Part shown: positions 1-9,069 of the stretch, piece after piece
Layout of the letters: each line of letters begins with the position of its first letter
Position numbering within the stretch: position 1 is the first letter of the stretch
Assembly (NCBI GenBank): GCA_963828555.1
Contig: CAWHEL010000004.1
Span: 1,426,001 to 1,490,000, forward strand
DNA: 64,000 nucleotides
Source: JADJPO01 sp963828555
GTDB lineage: Bacteria > Actinomycetota > Actinomycetes > Actinomycetales > Kineosporiaceae
Reading direction: 5' to 3'
The notes under the pieces: generated by a model
What the model was told of the DNA's origin: nothing
The model's database searches: none
The model's input: the letters and a program-made list of their open reading frames with translations, nothing else
Program-made: the position numbers and the translations under genes

Positions 1-973
1 TTGGTTCCATTCGGGTAGGTCGTCGGTGACGACGTCGGTGTAGGCGGCTTCGAGGGCTTTGCGTTTGGCCTCGGTCGAGGCGCGCGCGTAGATCTCGGTG
101 GTGGACAGCTCGACGTGCCCGAGGAGGTCGCGGATGTAGGGCAACGGGACGCCTGCCTCGTAGAGGTGCATGGCCTTGCTATGACGCAGGGTGTGCGGGC
201 TGAGGTCGGCGTTGGCGAGCGTCGGATCGCCGGTCTTGGTCTGGTACTTGCTGAGGATCCAGGCGATCCCGCCGCGGCTGAGCTTGCCTCGGTGCTGGTT
301 GAAGAACAGCGGGTGGTCGTCGTGGCCGGGCCTGTCGAGGCCGTGTTCGGCGAGGTAGGCGCGCAGGAGCGTCAGCCGTGTTGCCGGTGAGCGGGACGTG
401 GCGGGTCTTTCGGCCTTTGCCGGTCAGGGCGGCCAGCGCGGGCGGCTCGAGGCGGATGTCGCGGACGGTGAGGTCGGCGAGTTCCTGGACCCTGGCTGCG
501 GTGTCGTAGAGGGTGGCGAGCAGGGTCGCGTCGCGGCGGCCCTGCCGGGTGGATCGGTCGGGCTGGGCGAGCAGGCGGCGGGTCTGCTCGACGGTCAGGT
601 GGTTGACGCGCCGGCCGGGGCTGCTCGCTTGGCGGGGATGGCGAGGATGTCCTGGCAGCAGGCCATCCGGGTGGGGTCTTGGGACTGCATCCACCGGTAG
701 AACGAGCTGATCGCGGCCAGGCGCTGGTTGCGGGTCGAGGCGCTGTTGTGCCTGCTGGCCTGCAGCCAGTCCAGGAAGGCGGTGATGGCGGCGGCGTCGA
801 TGCGGTCGAGGGTGAGTTTGTCCGGCGGGATGGATCGCTCGTCGCGGAAGAAGACGATCAGGAGCTTGAACGTGTCCCGGTAGGACGCGATCGTGTTGCG
901 GTGAGCAGCCGCGCAGCCCGGCCAGGTGCGCGGTGAGGAAGCGGTGCAGGAAGACCGCGAAGTCAGTCGCCAT
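1..973 (-). pseudogene. RIT tyrosine recombinase C, frameshifted and cut by window edge
   Basis: Third gene of the trio. It starts at ATG 973 (MATDFAVFLHRF), overlapping the stop of the upstream recombinase by 11 bases. The N-terminal SAM-like domain is recoverable only by changing frame near 900 and again near 620. A further shift falls near 380. After it, the C-terminal catalytic part reads clearly: HTLRHSKAMHLYEAG, then LLGHVELSTTEIYARAS, which supplies the H-x-x-R box, the LGH motif and the nucleophilic tyrosine. No stop is reached before position 1, so the last residues lie outside the window. Several single-base indels make it a pseudogene, unless these positions are sequencing errors. 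Confidence 0.75.
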
Positions 974-1951
974 GGCATGGCCCGGCCGTGACGGGCGGGA
1001 CGACGTCACCGAGAGCATGCTGGACCCGGGCGGTGATGTGGGGGTAGGACTCGGCGGTCAGCCGCAGGTAGTAGGCGGTGTCGGCGATCGAGGAATGACC
1101 CAGGTAGGTCTGCAGGACCGGCAGCAGCGCGCCGACGTCCTGGCCGCGGGCGAACCACGACCGCAGGTTGTTGACCGCGAACGTATGGCGGAGGTCGTGA
1201 ACGCGGGGGCCGTGGCCTCGACCGCCGTGGGAGATGCGGGCCTGCCACAGGAACCGGCGGAAGTTCTTGTCGACGTTCCCGAGCGTCAGCGGCTGCCCGG
1301 TGCTGCCGGGGAAGAACCAGTCCCCGCCGCGTGCGCCCGGCGACGCTGGGCGTGGTAGTCGGCGAGCCTGGCGCGGAGCGGCTCGCTGACGGGCACCTGC
1401 CGGTCCTTGCCGCCCTTGCGCGTCACGGATGTGCAGGAGGCCGGTCGTCGAGGTCGACGTCGTCGACGCGCAGCAGGCGGGCCTCGGAGGCGCGCAGGCC
1501 GCAGGCGTAGATCGTGCGGAACAGCACCGGCATGACCAGGTGCCGCAACGGGACCTGCGAGTCGTAGTGGCAGCGGTCGGTCTGGGCGAACAGGGCCGCC
1601 AGTCCGGCGTCGGTGTAGATGTGCGGGACGTAGCGGGCGGGCCTGGGCAGCGCCCCGGCGGGCAGGACGTAAGCCGGCACGCCCCGGCGGCCTAGCCAGC
1701 GGGCCAGCTCCCGGACCGGCGCGACCAGGCCCTGCAGGGTCGCCGGCCTGACCCCACGCCGCCGGGCGGCCGCGATCCACGCCTCGACCGAGGCCTGGGT
1801 GGGCGCGTCCAGCCCGGGGAACTCGGCTGCGGCAGAAGGCGGCGAACCGGGCCAGCACCCGCTCCTCGGCGACGTATTTGAAGCCGACGGCGCGTTTCTC
1901 CGTGACCAGGGCCGTGATCGCCTCGGTCAGCGTGATCCGCGAGGAGCTCAT
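963..1951 (-). pseudogene. RIT tyrosine recombinase B, frameshifted
   Basis: Second gene of the trio. It starts at ATG 1951 (MSSSRITLTEAI) and ends at TGA 963-965. The N-terminal core-binding domain is in one frame to about 1850. The middle, including the arm with catalytic Arg (YACGLRASEARLLRVDDVD, about 1480-1510), is in a second frame. The C-terminal part is in a third and reads HDLRHTFAVNNL, then TYLGHSSIADTAYYLRLT with the catalytic tyrosine. At least three frame changes are needed. The stop overlaps the start of recombinase C, as expected for translationally coupled RIT genes. Confidence 0.75.
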
Positions 1952-3184
1952 CGTGACGCCTCCCGCGCCTGGCGCGTCCGGGTCAAGGGCACAGTTGGCC
2001 AGCAGGCCCAGGGACGATTTCAGATACACGCCGGTCGACGGCGACCGACTGGTGGCCGAGGATGTCGGCGATCTGCTCGACCGGCGTGCCGTCCTCCATC
2101 AACCGGGTCGCCAGCGAATGCCGCAGCGAGTGCATGCCGTGGCGGCGTTGCTCACCGACCGCGACGTGCGCCACCCGGGCGTGCTTGACCAGGATCTGAT
2201 GCAGATGATCCTGGTCGGAGAACGGCTCCGATCGGGGCGGTGTGCCGCACGAACACCTGGGGGCAGTCACAGGCCGGCCGCCCAGCGCGGATGTAGTCGA
2301 TCACCGCCCAGCCGACCTCCTTCAGCAGCGGCAACGCCACGCGGTGACCGGTCTTGGCCTGGATCACGCTCAGCCGGTTGCCCGGCCAGTCGAAGTCGGC
2401 GAACTCCAGTCGCTTGACGTCGATGCCGCGCAGCCCGAGCCTGGCGACCAGCAGGATGATCGCGTAGTCCCGTTTCCCGCACGGGTTGCCCCGGTCGACC
2501 GCCTCCAGGATCCGGGCCACCTCGCCCGGGTCCCACACCGAGGGGATCCGGGTCTGCTTGCTCGAGCGCACCGCCGGGACCGCATCCAGGACGGCGGCGT
2601 CGACCAGGCCGTCGGCGGAGGCGAACCTGAGGAAGGAGCGCACCGCACACAGCTTCTGCTCGACCGTCTTGACCTGGTACCCGCTCAGCGTGGCGACGAA
2701 CGCCCCGACCACGTCGGCGTCGAGGCGGGCCAGCCCGCCACGGGTCCCCCGCGAACGCGACGAACTCCCCGGCCAGCGTCCCGTAGGCCCGTACCGTCGA
2801 AACGGCTCGCTCGTCGGATCGCAGCCACTCCTGGAACCGGACGATCACCTCGGCGTCGCTCCCGGTGACCTTGTCCACAGACCGGCAGTACCGGCGCAGC
2901 ACCGCCCCGTGGACCGCGTAATCGCCCAACATCGCCGCGACCCGGAACAGATACACCTCAGTCGGTTTGAGCGTGCCCGCGCGCTCCTTGTCGAAGAAGC
3001 CGCCGCACGCCTCGTCGACCCACGCCATCGCCACGTCCAGGGAGAACTCCTCCACGCCACGGTCGGCGAAGAACCTCCCCAGCCGGCGCCAGCAGCCCCG
3101 GTACCAGACCATCGTCGAGTCCTTGTAGCCCAGGCGCACCATCTCCGCGTCCAGGCCCGACACCAGCGCAGACAAAGCGACCAT
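1948..3184 (-). pseudogene. RIT tyrosine recombinase A, frameshifted
   Basis: First gene of the trio. The likely start is ATG 3184 (MVALSALVSGLDAEM). The N-terminal SAM-like domain is intact to about 2745 (ends EFVAFAGD). The catalytic domain continues in other frames: LLVARLGLRGIDVKRLEF supplies the catalytic Arg box, and MHSLRHSLATRLMEDG with IADILGHQSVA supplies the HxxR and LGH boxes. The tyrosine (VYLKSSLGLLANCAL) is in yet another frame near 2030. An out-of-frame TGA in an ATGA at 1948-1951 is the probable ancestral stop. At least three indels separate the pieces. Confidence 0.75.
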
Positions 3185-3251
3185 CACGATCGACCTCCGA
3201 TCATGCGGGCCCGGCACCATGCCGGCCCACATGATCAGGATCTTCGGCGCA

Positions 3252-3316
3252 TTATGCGCAGCGGGCGGACCTCGCCCACCCTCTCACCAGGCACGATGAG
3301 CGAACGCTGCGCATAA
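3252..3316. repeat. 12-bp inverted repeat at the RIT end
   Basis: TTATGCGCAGCG at 3252-3263 is repeated in inverse orientation as CGCTGCGCATAA at 3305-3316, 41 bp apart. It lies between the start of recombinase A and the point where the intron reverse transcriptase is cut off. Position and symmetry suggest a recombinase-binding terminus of the RIT element. The inner copy is itself part of a smaller palindrome, GCGCAT-T-ATGCGC. Confidence 0.6.
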
Positions 3317-3335
3317 CCCAGCACTGCTCATAGGG

Positions 3336-4061
3336 TTGCGGGGTCCCGGTCTGGGTGTCCCTCTCCTGGCCGAGTTCGGTGAGGATCCCAGCCTTGAGGA
3401 ACGCCTTGACCAGGGACAGGACACGTCTGTCACCGACCCGTCGACGCACCCGGTCCATCAGGACCGTGTGGTCGATGGTGTCGAAACATGCCTCGATGTC
3501 CGCGTCCAGCACCCACCGGTATCCCCGGGTGCCGAACAGGTGGATCTCGGCGATCGCGTCATGAGCCCGCCGCCGGGGCCGGAACCCATAAGAGACCGGA
3601 ACGAAGTCGGCCTCGAAGATCGGTTCCAGCACCAGCTTCAGTGCCGCCTGCACGACCCGGTCGGAGACGGTCGGGATGCCCAGCCTGCGCATCTTCCCAC
3701 CGCCACCGGGCTTGGGGATCATTCGTTCGCGCACCGGCATCGGCCGGAAAGTTCCGGTCTTGACCTGCGCCCGTAGATCATCCAGGAAAGCCTGGACGCC
3801 AGCGTCCTCCACGTCGGAGACCCTGCGGCCGTCGACGCCAGGGGACCTGGCCCCGGTGTTGCCCGCGACCCGTTGCCACGCCACGATCAGTGTGGCCGGG
3901 TCGTGCACGAGGTTGAACAGGTCGTCGAAACGACCGCCTGGATCGGCCGTCGCCCAACGGTGCAACTTGGTCTGCATCTCCAATACCCGCGAGAACGGCC
4001 CGAGCGCACGCTCGTCCCGCTCGGGTGGAGCGTCGGTATTCACCGGCGCATCTTTCGGCAT
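3336..4061 (-). pseudogene. ltrA: Group II intron reverse transcriptase/maturase, N-terminal 242 residues
   Basis: Start ATG 4061 (MPKDAPVNTDAPPERD) preceded by GGAGG. Reverse transcriptase blocks visible in order: a GVDG box, RMIPKPGGGGKMRRLGIP, a YGFRPRR box, and DADIEACFDTIDH with the first catalytic aspartates. The match ends at TQTGTPQ, exactly where the family continues with GGILSP; the YADD block, thumb, maturase X and endonuclease domains are missing. Intact proteins of this family are roughly 400-600 residues. The remainder of the open frame (PYEQCWVMR onwards) is sequence of the inserted RIT element. No function is possible as it stands. Confidence 0.85.
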
Positions 4062-4674
4062 TGCAGCCTCCGTACTACTCGTGACCGCTGCCGCCCTTCG
4101 CCCTGTGACCGGCTTTCCCGGACTCCGACTACTACGGCGGCTCCGCCCCGTCCCGACCCGATCGGCCGACGGTGGGCCCAGCCCTCGAATACCGCACTGG
4201 GCGCACGGAGCCAGGGCATGGACCGGGACGGTTCCCGTGTTCACTGCGATTCGCTCGACGAAGGAGGAGCCCGACTTTGTCCCTGCGGCCTCGCCACGAC
4301 TACCCCGCAGCACTTCACCGTGGCCTCCGGCCGAACCACCCATGGATCAGCCCGGAGTTCCCCGACCACCGCTCCCGCCTGGCAAGCAGGCCGATGATCA
4401 GGTGCGCGCCGCTCCCGACCCACATCCGCCAGGTTCAGGGCCAGTACGGTCTTGAGGGACTTTGAGACGCCGGTTCCTCGCGTACTCCTCTCCGTCACAC
4501 TTGCCGGACCCGCACCGTCTGGCAGTGCCAGCACGCCCCGGCGTTGTCAGGACTGCTCCCACCCTCCCCGGCACCTCCCGGATCAGGCTGTCCTCAGCTT
4601 CACCGCCCTGCTGCGACAGGACGGCGGCGGCGGTCTCTCACCTCCGCTCGAATCGACAGCGCCTCACGGCGCAC
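3336..4674 (-). mobile_element. Group II intron, 5' part only, inserted in an IS1380 transposase
   Basis: On the minus strand the IS1380 transposase reading frame stops matching its family after FHP. The next bases are GTGCGCCGTGAGGCGC, a classical group II intron 5' end (GTGCG). The intron reverse transcriptase gene begins 613 bases later, the usual distance for an ORF in domain IV. The leader also contains blocks typical of bacterial introns just before the ORF. The 3' part (rest of the ORF, domains V and VI) is absent because the RIT element follows at about 3336. Confidence 0.7.
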
Positions 4675-5319
4675 CGGGTGGAACCCGTACCCCTTGAAGT
4701 TAGGCTCGGCGCCGTCCTTACCGGAGGCCGCGTGGATCACCGTGGCGTCCAGGCGGACCACTGTCACCGTCCGACCCGCCCGCCCACCAGCATCGGGACC
4801 GCCCTGGCCGGGATCGGTCGGTGGGCGACGCAACTCGGTCCCCGCGGCCCGGACCGCGGGCAACCCTCCATGCCGGTCGGTAATCGCTGCCCACGCCCGC
4901 GCCCGGGCCTGAGCGAACGCCCGCGCCAGACGACGGCCCGGTAACCCGTTGCCACCCAACCGGTCTGCCAGCTCATCCAGCCCGCGCAGCACCGTCGAGT
5001 CCGACGCACCACCACCGGGCCCGAAGATCTCCACCTGCCGGGTCAACGCCTCCACATCACTCAACCCGGACGCCCCGGCAGTCAACGCGCACGCGGCATC
5101 GACCAGCAACCGGCCCCGGTGGCGCACCGGGACGAACCCAGCCCGGGCCACCACCTGCGCGAGGTCGGCGCTCAGACCGAGCCGGTCGGCCAACAGCCGC
5201 GGCAGCACCACCCCCGCGTGCGCGACCGTCCCCGGACCGCCGACCTCGACCCGCAACCGATCCGACCACCCCAGCGAGCCACCAGCCCCCGCCGCCACCC
5301 GCCCAGTACGCTGCACCAC
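4675..5319 (-). pseudogene. IS1380-family transposase, N-terminal 215 codons
   Basis: GTG start at 5319 (CAC at 5317-5319 on the plus strand) with GGAG just upstream. The product reads as an IS1380 DDE transposase: an N-terminal dimerisation and DNA-binding part, then VVRLDATVIHAASGKDGAEP, which carries a catalytic Asp, then FKGYGFHP. The frame is interrupted there by the group II intron. Full-length family members are about 440-470 residues, so roughly the second half is missing from this window. A likely outer end of the element lies near 5435-5455, but I could not fix it without the partner inverted repeat. Confidence 0.8.
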
Positions 5320-5320
5320 G

Positions 5321-5389
5321 AAGGTGCTCCTTTCGATGGACCCGATACCAGTCTTAGCAACTCGTATCGTTCCAGGTCAGGAGCACCTT
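5321..5389 (-). promoter_or_regulatory. Start-proximal hairpin sequestering the IS1380 transposase ribosome site
   Basis: AAGGTGCTCCT (5321-5331) and AGGAGCACCTT (5379-5389) form a perfect 11-bp inverted repeat. The arm nearest the gene contains the GGAG ribosome-binding site of the transposase. In a read-through transcript entering from outside, the site would be paired and translation blocked. This logic is known for other insertion sequences such as IS10 and IS50; its use here is inference. Confidence 0.5.
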
Positions 5390-5596
5390 TCTACGTCCCG
5401 GCACGCACCAGAACCATGATCAAATCAGCCGCCGTGAATACCCCAGGTTTGGGACCTACGCCTCTGCCTGGTCGTGGAGCGACGGAGAAGCCTTGAATTG
5501 GAGGCGGGATCCTCCGTGTCCCGGGATCGGGAGCCGTAGCAGGCAGTCTGACGGTCATAGGACCCCCGTGGCTGAGTCGTCGGTTGGAGGTTGATC

Positions 5597-6541
5597 ATGG
5601 CCAGGATTGAAGGCGAGACCAACCTGAATGACACGGCCGGTGACGGGGTAGAGGTCTCTGCTTCGCGGGTGCCGATGTGGGCCAGACCCCATGTCGTGTT
5701 CCTGCTCATCGCGTACGTGTTCTCCTGGGCGTTGTGGATCGCCGGCTGGATTGTCGCGGACGTGACCGATGCCGGTGACCTGCTGTTCAACCAGGACTTC
5801 GTGTGGCGGGTCGGCTTCGTCCACGATGTTCCGACCGCTCTCCTGATCGCCACCGCGATCGCGTTCCCTGCCGTCTACGGGCCGATGATCGGCGGCATTG
5901 TCGCCTCGCGCATGGACCCGGTTATCGCGAGGGGCAGCCTGCGGCGGCGGGTGACCGACGTCCGTGTCGGTGGCCGTGAGTACGCGCTCGTCCTCGCGGT
6001 CCTGCTCGGCGTGACACTGCCCTCCTTGGTCATCGCGGTTGCCACCGGGACCCGGTCGGCTGACGCCCCCTCGTGGGGGCAGTTAGTCGGCTTCCTGCTC
6101 GCCTTCTTCACGCTGCAGCTCGTGACGTCCGGGACAGAAGAGATTGGCTGGCGCGGGTACCTGACCGAGAAGCTGCTACCCGGACGGGGGTTCTGGGACA
6201 CCGGGTGGCTGGTCGGGGTCGTTTGGGCGGTCTGGCACCTGCCCGCCGCTACGATGATCTTCATGCAGCAGGGCATGGTGCACTATCAGATCGCGGGCTC
6301 GCTCGTGGGCTTCGCCATGGGAATCATCGCGATGGCGATCCTGCAGGCGTGGTTCTACGAGAGAACCCGCAGCGTATTCCTGAACATCTTCATCCACGCC
6401 GCGTTCAACACCCTGCCCCTGACCTTGGTGCTGCTGTGGGAGGGGTCGCCCGCGGCCGTGCTTACGAGCCTGCTGCTATGGGCCGTCGTGATCTACATCC
6501 AGGACCGAAGTCAGCGCACAGCCAGGGCCACGGCAGCCTGA
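5597..6541 (+). CDS. CPBP-family intramembrane glutamic endopeptidase
   Basis: A 314-residue polytopic membrane protein with the CPBP (CAAX protease and bacteriocin-processing) signature: EEIGWRGYL with Glu181, Glu182 and Arg186, WHLP with His214, and a final HAAFN with His267 and Asn271. About eight hydrophobic segments are visible. Family members process prenylated or bacteriocin-like peptides or act in immunity; the substrate here is unknown. ATG 5597 is chosen because GGAGG lies 9 bases upstream; an in-frame TTG at 5591 is less likely. It is a stand-alone gene just outside the IS1380 remnant. Confidence 0.88.
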   Translation: MARIEGETNLNDTAGDGVEVSASRVPMWARPHVVFLLIAYVFSWALWIAGWIVADVTDAGDLLFNQDFVWRVGFVHDVPTALLIATAIAFPAVYGPMIGGIVASRMDPVIARGSLRRRVTDVRVGGREYALVLAVLLGVTLPSLVIAVATGTRSADAPSWGQLVGFLLAFFTLQLVTSGTEEIGWRGYLTEKLLPGRGFWDTGWLVGVVWAVWHLPAATMIFMQQGMVHYQIAGSLVGFAMGIIAMAILQAWFYERTRSVFLNIFIHAAFNTLPLTLVLLWEGSPAAVLTSLLLWAVVIYIQDRSQRTARATAA

Positions 6542-6683
6542 CTCGACGGGGGCGACCGTTGACCGGGGGTGCTTAGCGTGAGTGTGCTGACGTGGCTGGC
6601 GCGCTCGGAGTCCGGGACCGGCCCGAACAAGAGAGGTAGCCACCCTCGTGTTGAGTGATCCGCACATCGGCTGCCGACCGCTT

Positions 6684-6722
6684 CGCGGCATGAGCGTAAG
6701 GCCGCTCCGCGGCAATAGAGCG
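6684..6722. repeat. Island interspersed repeat, GCGGC/GCCGC type
   Basis: GCGGCATGAGCGTAAGGCCGC followed by a second GCGGCA start. The arms GCGGC and GCCGC enclose a loop with the recurring GAGCGT core. The same unit is found at 9621-9712, 24281-24340 and, with IS110 insertions, near 10.8 and 34.37 kb. It lies in the spacer between two convergent accessory genes. Confidence 0.65.
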
Positions 6723-6784
6723 CGTGTTCGAGGCACGGGGGCACAGGGCAACACCCAGATCCATGCTTGCGTCTGGGCGCAGGA

Positions 6785-7681
6785 TCAAGACCGGGAAGGG
6801 GGTAACCCTGAGAAGGGCCCGGGCTTCAGGTGACCGCCTTCAGTGGTGAAGCCGTCAAGAGACACAGATGCGCTCCCCACAACCGCGCCCGTGAAGTCGA
6901 GAAGCCCGTTGCGAAGAGAAGCACCAGAAAAGCTTATGGTGCCACTCTCGAAGCGCGTTCCCGTGAACCAGACTCTGGCGCCGTCAATGACGACATTGTT
7001 GAAGTGGAACGTTTCATCGCAGAATCGCGCACCGTGAAACGTCATGTTTCCACCGGTCAGGTGCATACCCGTGAGATCGCCGCCATGGAAGGTTGCCCCC
7101 TCGAACCGAAAGTTGTATCCGCGCCACGACACGGTCGAGAAGCCGTCGCGGAGATGGTCTCGGATCACTCGGATCAGGTTACGCCGAACTGCGCGTTCCG
7201 CGTTACGCAACTGGTCGGAGGTCGTGCCCTCCGGTTCCGGTAGTTGTAAGTAGGAGGTGAGGACGTTGATACACATTTGCCGCTGGTCGGGCCACGCGTC
7301 CGCTAAGGCGGCAATTGCATAGACACCGGCGAGGCGGACCGCAGCATCAGCGTGTCCCAACTGGTCGGAGGCCTTGCTGAAGCGATTGAGCAAGTGATCT
7401 GCGTCAGCACGAAGAGCATCAGATTCGGACAACCTCTGCTTGCGGTAGGCGTACACGCCCGTGAGCACGGCCCCAACGATCCCCGCGAGGGCAATCGAGA
7501 CCTTCAGGACGTTCAACGTCCGCGAGGAGCTGGCCGTCCCCGCAGGTACTAGTTGATCGACGAGGATGTAGATCCCGCCTAGCAGCACGACAGCGGCAAG
7601 CACGGCGAGAGCCCCAGCGATCTGCACCCGCAAGAGCCGAGGCGCGAACACCCCTCGCGTCCCGGCACGCTCCTTCGTCAC
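6785..7681 (-). CDS. Pentapeptide-repeat-like membrane protein
   Basis: 298 residues. Two hydrophobic helices at about 19-41 and 59-79 form a membrane anchor. The C-terminal third (about 185-285) carries regular five-residue periodicity with aromatic or Leu centre residues (FEGATFHGGDLTGMHL, FTGTRFESGTISFSGASL), typical of the right-handed pentapeptide beta helix. The region between looks helical. Proteins of this build are common and uncharacterised in actinobacteria. No partner gene is adjacent; the spacers on both sides hold island repeats. The start at 7681 is taken because it precedes the basic N-terminus; I saw no strong ribosome site. Confidence 0.75.
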   Translation of the reverse strand: MTKERAGTRGVFAPRLLRVQIAGALAVLAAVVLLGGIYILVDQLVPAGTASSSRTLNVLKVSIALAGIVGAVLTGVYAYRKQRLSESDALRADADHLLNRFSKASDQLGHADAAVRLAGVYAIAALADAWPDQRQMCINVLTSYLQLPEPEGTTSDQLRNAERAVRRNLIRVIRDHLRDGFSTVSWRGYNFRFEGATFHGGDLTGMHLTGGNMTFHGARFCDETFHFNNVVIDGARVWFTGTRFESGTISFSGASLRNGLLDFTGAVVGSASVSLDGFTTEGGHLKPGPFSGLPPSRS

Positions 7682-7831
7682 TGTCCCATCCTGTCAGCAC
7701 GAGGCCTGGCGGCCGACCAGAGAAGAGGCATCACGCGTCGCCAGACAAGCTCGGTGTTCGAGGGGTCACCCTGCCTCGGTGGTTACCGCTCCCGCGTGCT
7801 TGGCGCCCCGACCGTGAGGCGACAGCCGCCC

Positions 7832-7870
7832 GCGGATCGCGGCTACTTGTTTACTGGTGTTACGGCGTCG
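7832..7870 (+). repeat. Solo left end of an IS110 element with its target
   Basis: 39 bases identical to 10820-10858: the target half GCGGATCGCGGC followed by TACTTGTTTACTGGTG and more, which is the left end of the IS110 element at 10.83 kb. No transposase or right end follows. It therefore looks like a scar left by a deleted third copy. The last bases merge into a different 26-bp repeat. Confidence 0.6.
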
Positions 7871-7890
7871 CCAGCGAACGCTACGCGGCA
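7865..7890. repeat. 26-bp repeat, copy 1 (copy 2 at 26376-26401)
   Basis: GCGTCGCCAGCGAACGCTAC plus CGCGGCA is identical to 26376-26401, with similar flanking bases (ATAGCGG). Both copies are in gene-free spacers of the accessory half. Confidence 0.7.
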
Positions 7891-8263
7891 GATAGCGGTC
7901 GCTTCGAGCTGTCCCTTGTTGATCGCAGTGCCGGCCGGGACAGCACGCACGGCACGCGCCGTCAGCCCGCGCCGGGCACCGCATGGGCACCGCGCCGCGC
8001 TCATTCACACGCTTCATCCAAAGAGTGTCGAGTCACGAGCGGATTGCCACGCGGTCGGCGGCAGATGGCGATATTCGAGGTACTCAAACGAGTCTTCGCC
8101 CGATGGCGCGACCAGTGGCGGCTCGTTCTGCATGCCCGCGTACTGCCCATGAGGTGTAACCCCGCACGGTCGGCGAGGGGGAGCGTGTCGTGAGGCTCAA
8201 TGGATCTCGACCACATCTACGCTTGCGAATCTCGGGTGCTGGCAGTCGACGAGGGAGACCGGG

Positions 8264-8935
8264 GTGGGCTCTCAGGCAGCGACGTGGGTTCTGGGCGCGC
8301 TCGGCCTCGCTGCTCTCTTGGTCTTCGTTCCGGCCCTGTGGTGCTGGACTAGGTCATTCGGCACCTTCATCCACGAGTCGGGCCATGCCCTAGCGGCCCT
8401 GGCAACCGGCAGGACCGTGGCCTTGTTTGAGGTCAAGCGGGGTGGGGGTGGCAGTACGTACGACCAGGGCGAAGGGTGGTTCGGCGACACAGCCACCGCT
8501 CTGGCCGGGTACGCGGCCCCCTCCGCGGTGGGACTGGCGCTCATCGCCGCGCTGCACCAGGGAGTCGCCCCCCGCACCGTTCTGCTCGTCGTCCTCGCCG
8601 TGCCCGTCGTGATGCTCCTGTTCGCCCGCACGGGTTTCACCGTCGTGGTGATCGTGACCGTGCTCACGCTTCTGGCCGTGTTGCTCCACCACGCTGGGCC
8701 AGTGTCCCAAGCTGCCGCGATCGTCGTCGCCGCCGCCGTCCTCCTGCTGCACGGGCTGCGCACCAGCCTGTTGCTCGTCCGGATCGAGGGCGGCGGGACC
8801 GACGTCAAGCAACTAACCGCCCTCACCGGCCTGCCGGCTGGTGTCTGGGTAGCCGCCTACATCGCCTTTGCGACCTACTCGATCTACCTGGCTGGCCGAT
8901 GGCTTCTCACCCAACCCATTCCATCTCTCGGCTAA
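8264..8935 (+). CDS. M50-like membrane metallopeptidase
   Basis: 223 residues, about six hydrophobic helices. The first helix is followed by FIHESGHALAA, in which His37, Glu38 and His41 form an HExxH zinc site of the M50B type. A second metal-binding region is not obvious, as is common in this short family; GGGTDVKQL around residue 183 may contribute the acidic ligand. Members are predicted site-2-protease relatives that cut in the membrane; the substrate here is unknown. The start is the GTG at 8264. It stands alone, with an unrelated kinase-like gene convergent downstream. Confidence 0.8.
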   Translation: MGSQAATWVLGALGLAALLVFVPALWCWTRSFGTFIHESGHALAALATGRTVALFEVKRGGGGSTYDQGEGWFGDTATALAGYAAPSAVGLALIAALHQGVAPRTVLLVVLAVPVVMLLFARTGFTVVVIVTVLTLLAVLLHHAGPVSQAAAIVVAAAVLLLHGLRTSLLLVRIEGGGTDVKQLTALTGLPAGVWVAAYIAFATYSIYLAGRWLLTQPIPSLG

Positions 8936-9069
8936 TCTGACAGCTGCGCACCGTCTGTGTCTCGCGGAGTCCGATCAAGAACGGCTTTCGCCGCGAGGTC
9001 AACCGCCTCCCGGCCATGCCCCGTGGCAACGCAAGACCGCGCGGATCGCGGCAGAAGCGTACGGTTCCG

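Larger units (their letters stand above)
1..3335 (-). mobile_element. RIT-type element (three tandem tyrosine recombinases), one end in window
   Basis: Three adjacent tyrosine recombinase genes lie head to tail on the minus strand, with overlapping stop and start codons (TGA of B inside the ATG region of C; ATGA between A and B). This is the layout of recombinase-in-trio elements. The right end abuts a group II intron reverse transcriptase that is cut off at about 3336, so the element appears to have inserted there. The other end is outside the window. All three genes are frameshifted, so this copy is probably dead. Confidence 0.72.
7682..8263. other. 582-bp spacer with repeat copies and an IS110 end, no gene
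   Basis: No convincing coding sequence on either strand; the open frames here have shadow-like Arg/Ala/Pro composition. It contains the IS110 left-end scar (7832-7870), one copy of a 26-bp repeat (7865-7890, also at 26376-26401) and further GCGGCA motifs near 8070. Confidence 0.6.

Noticed and set aside
4505..4530. Alternative group II intron 5' end at GTGCGGG (minus strand, 4515)
   Set aside because: The GTGCGCC at 4674 coincides exactly with the loss of IS1380 homology and gives a normal ORF distance; 4515 leaves about 160 bases unexplained.
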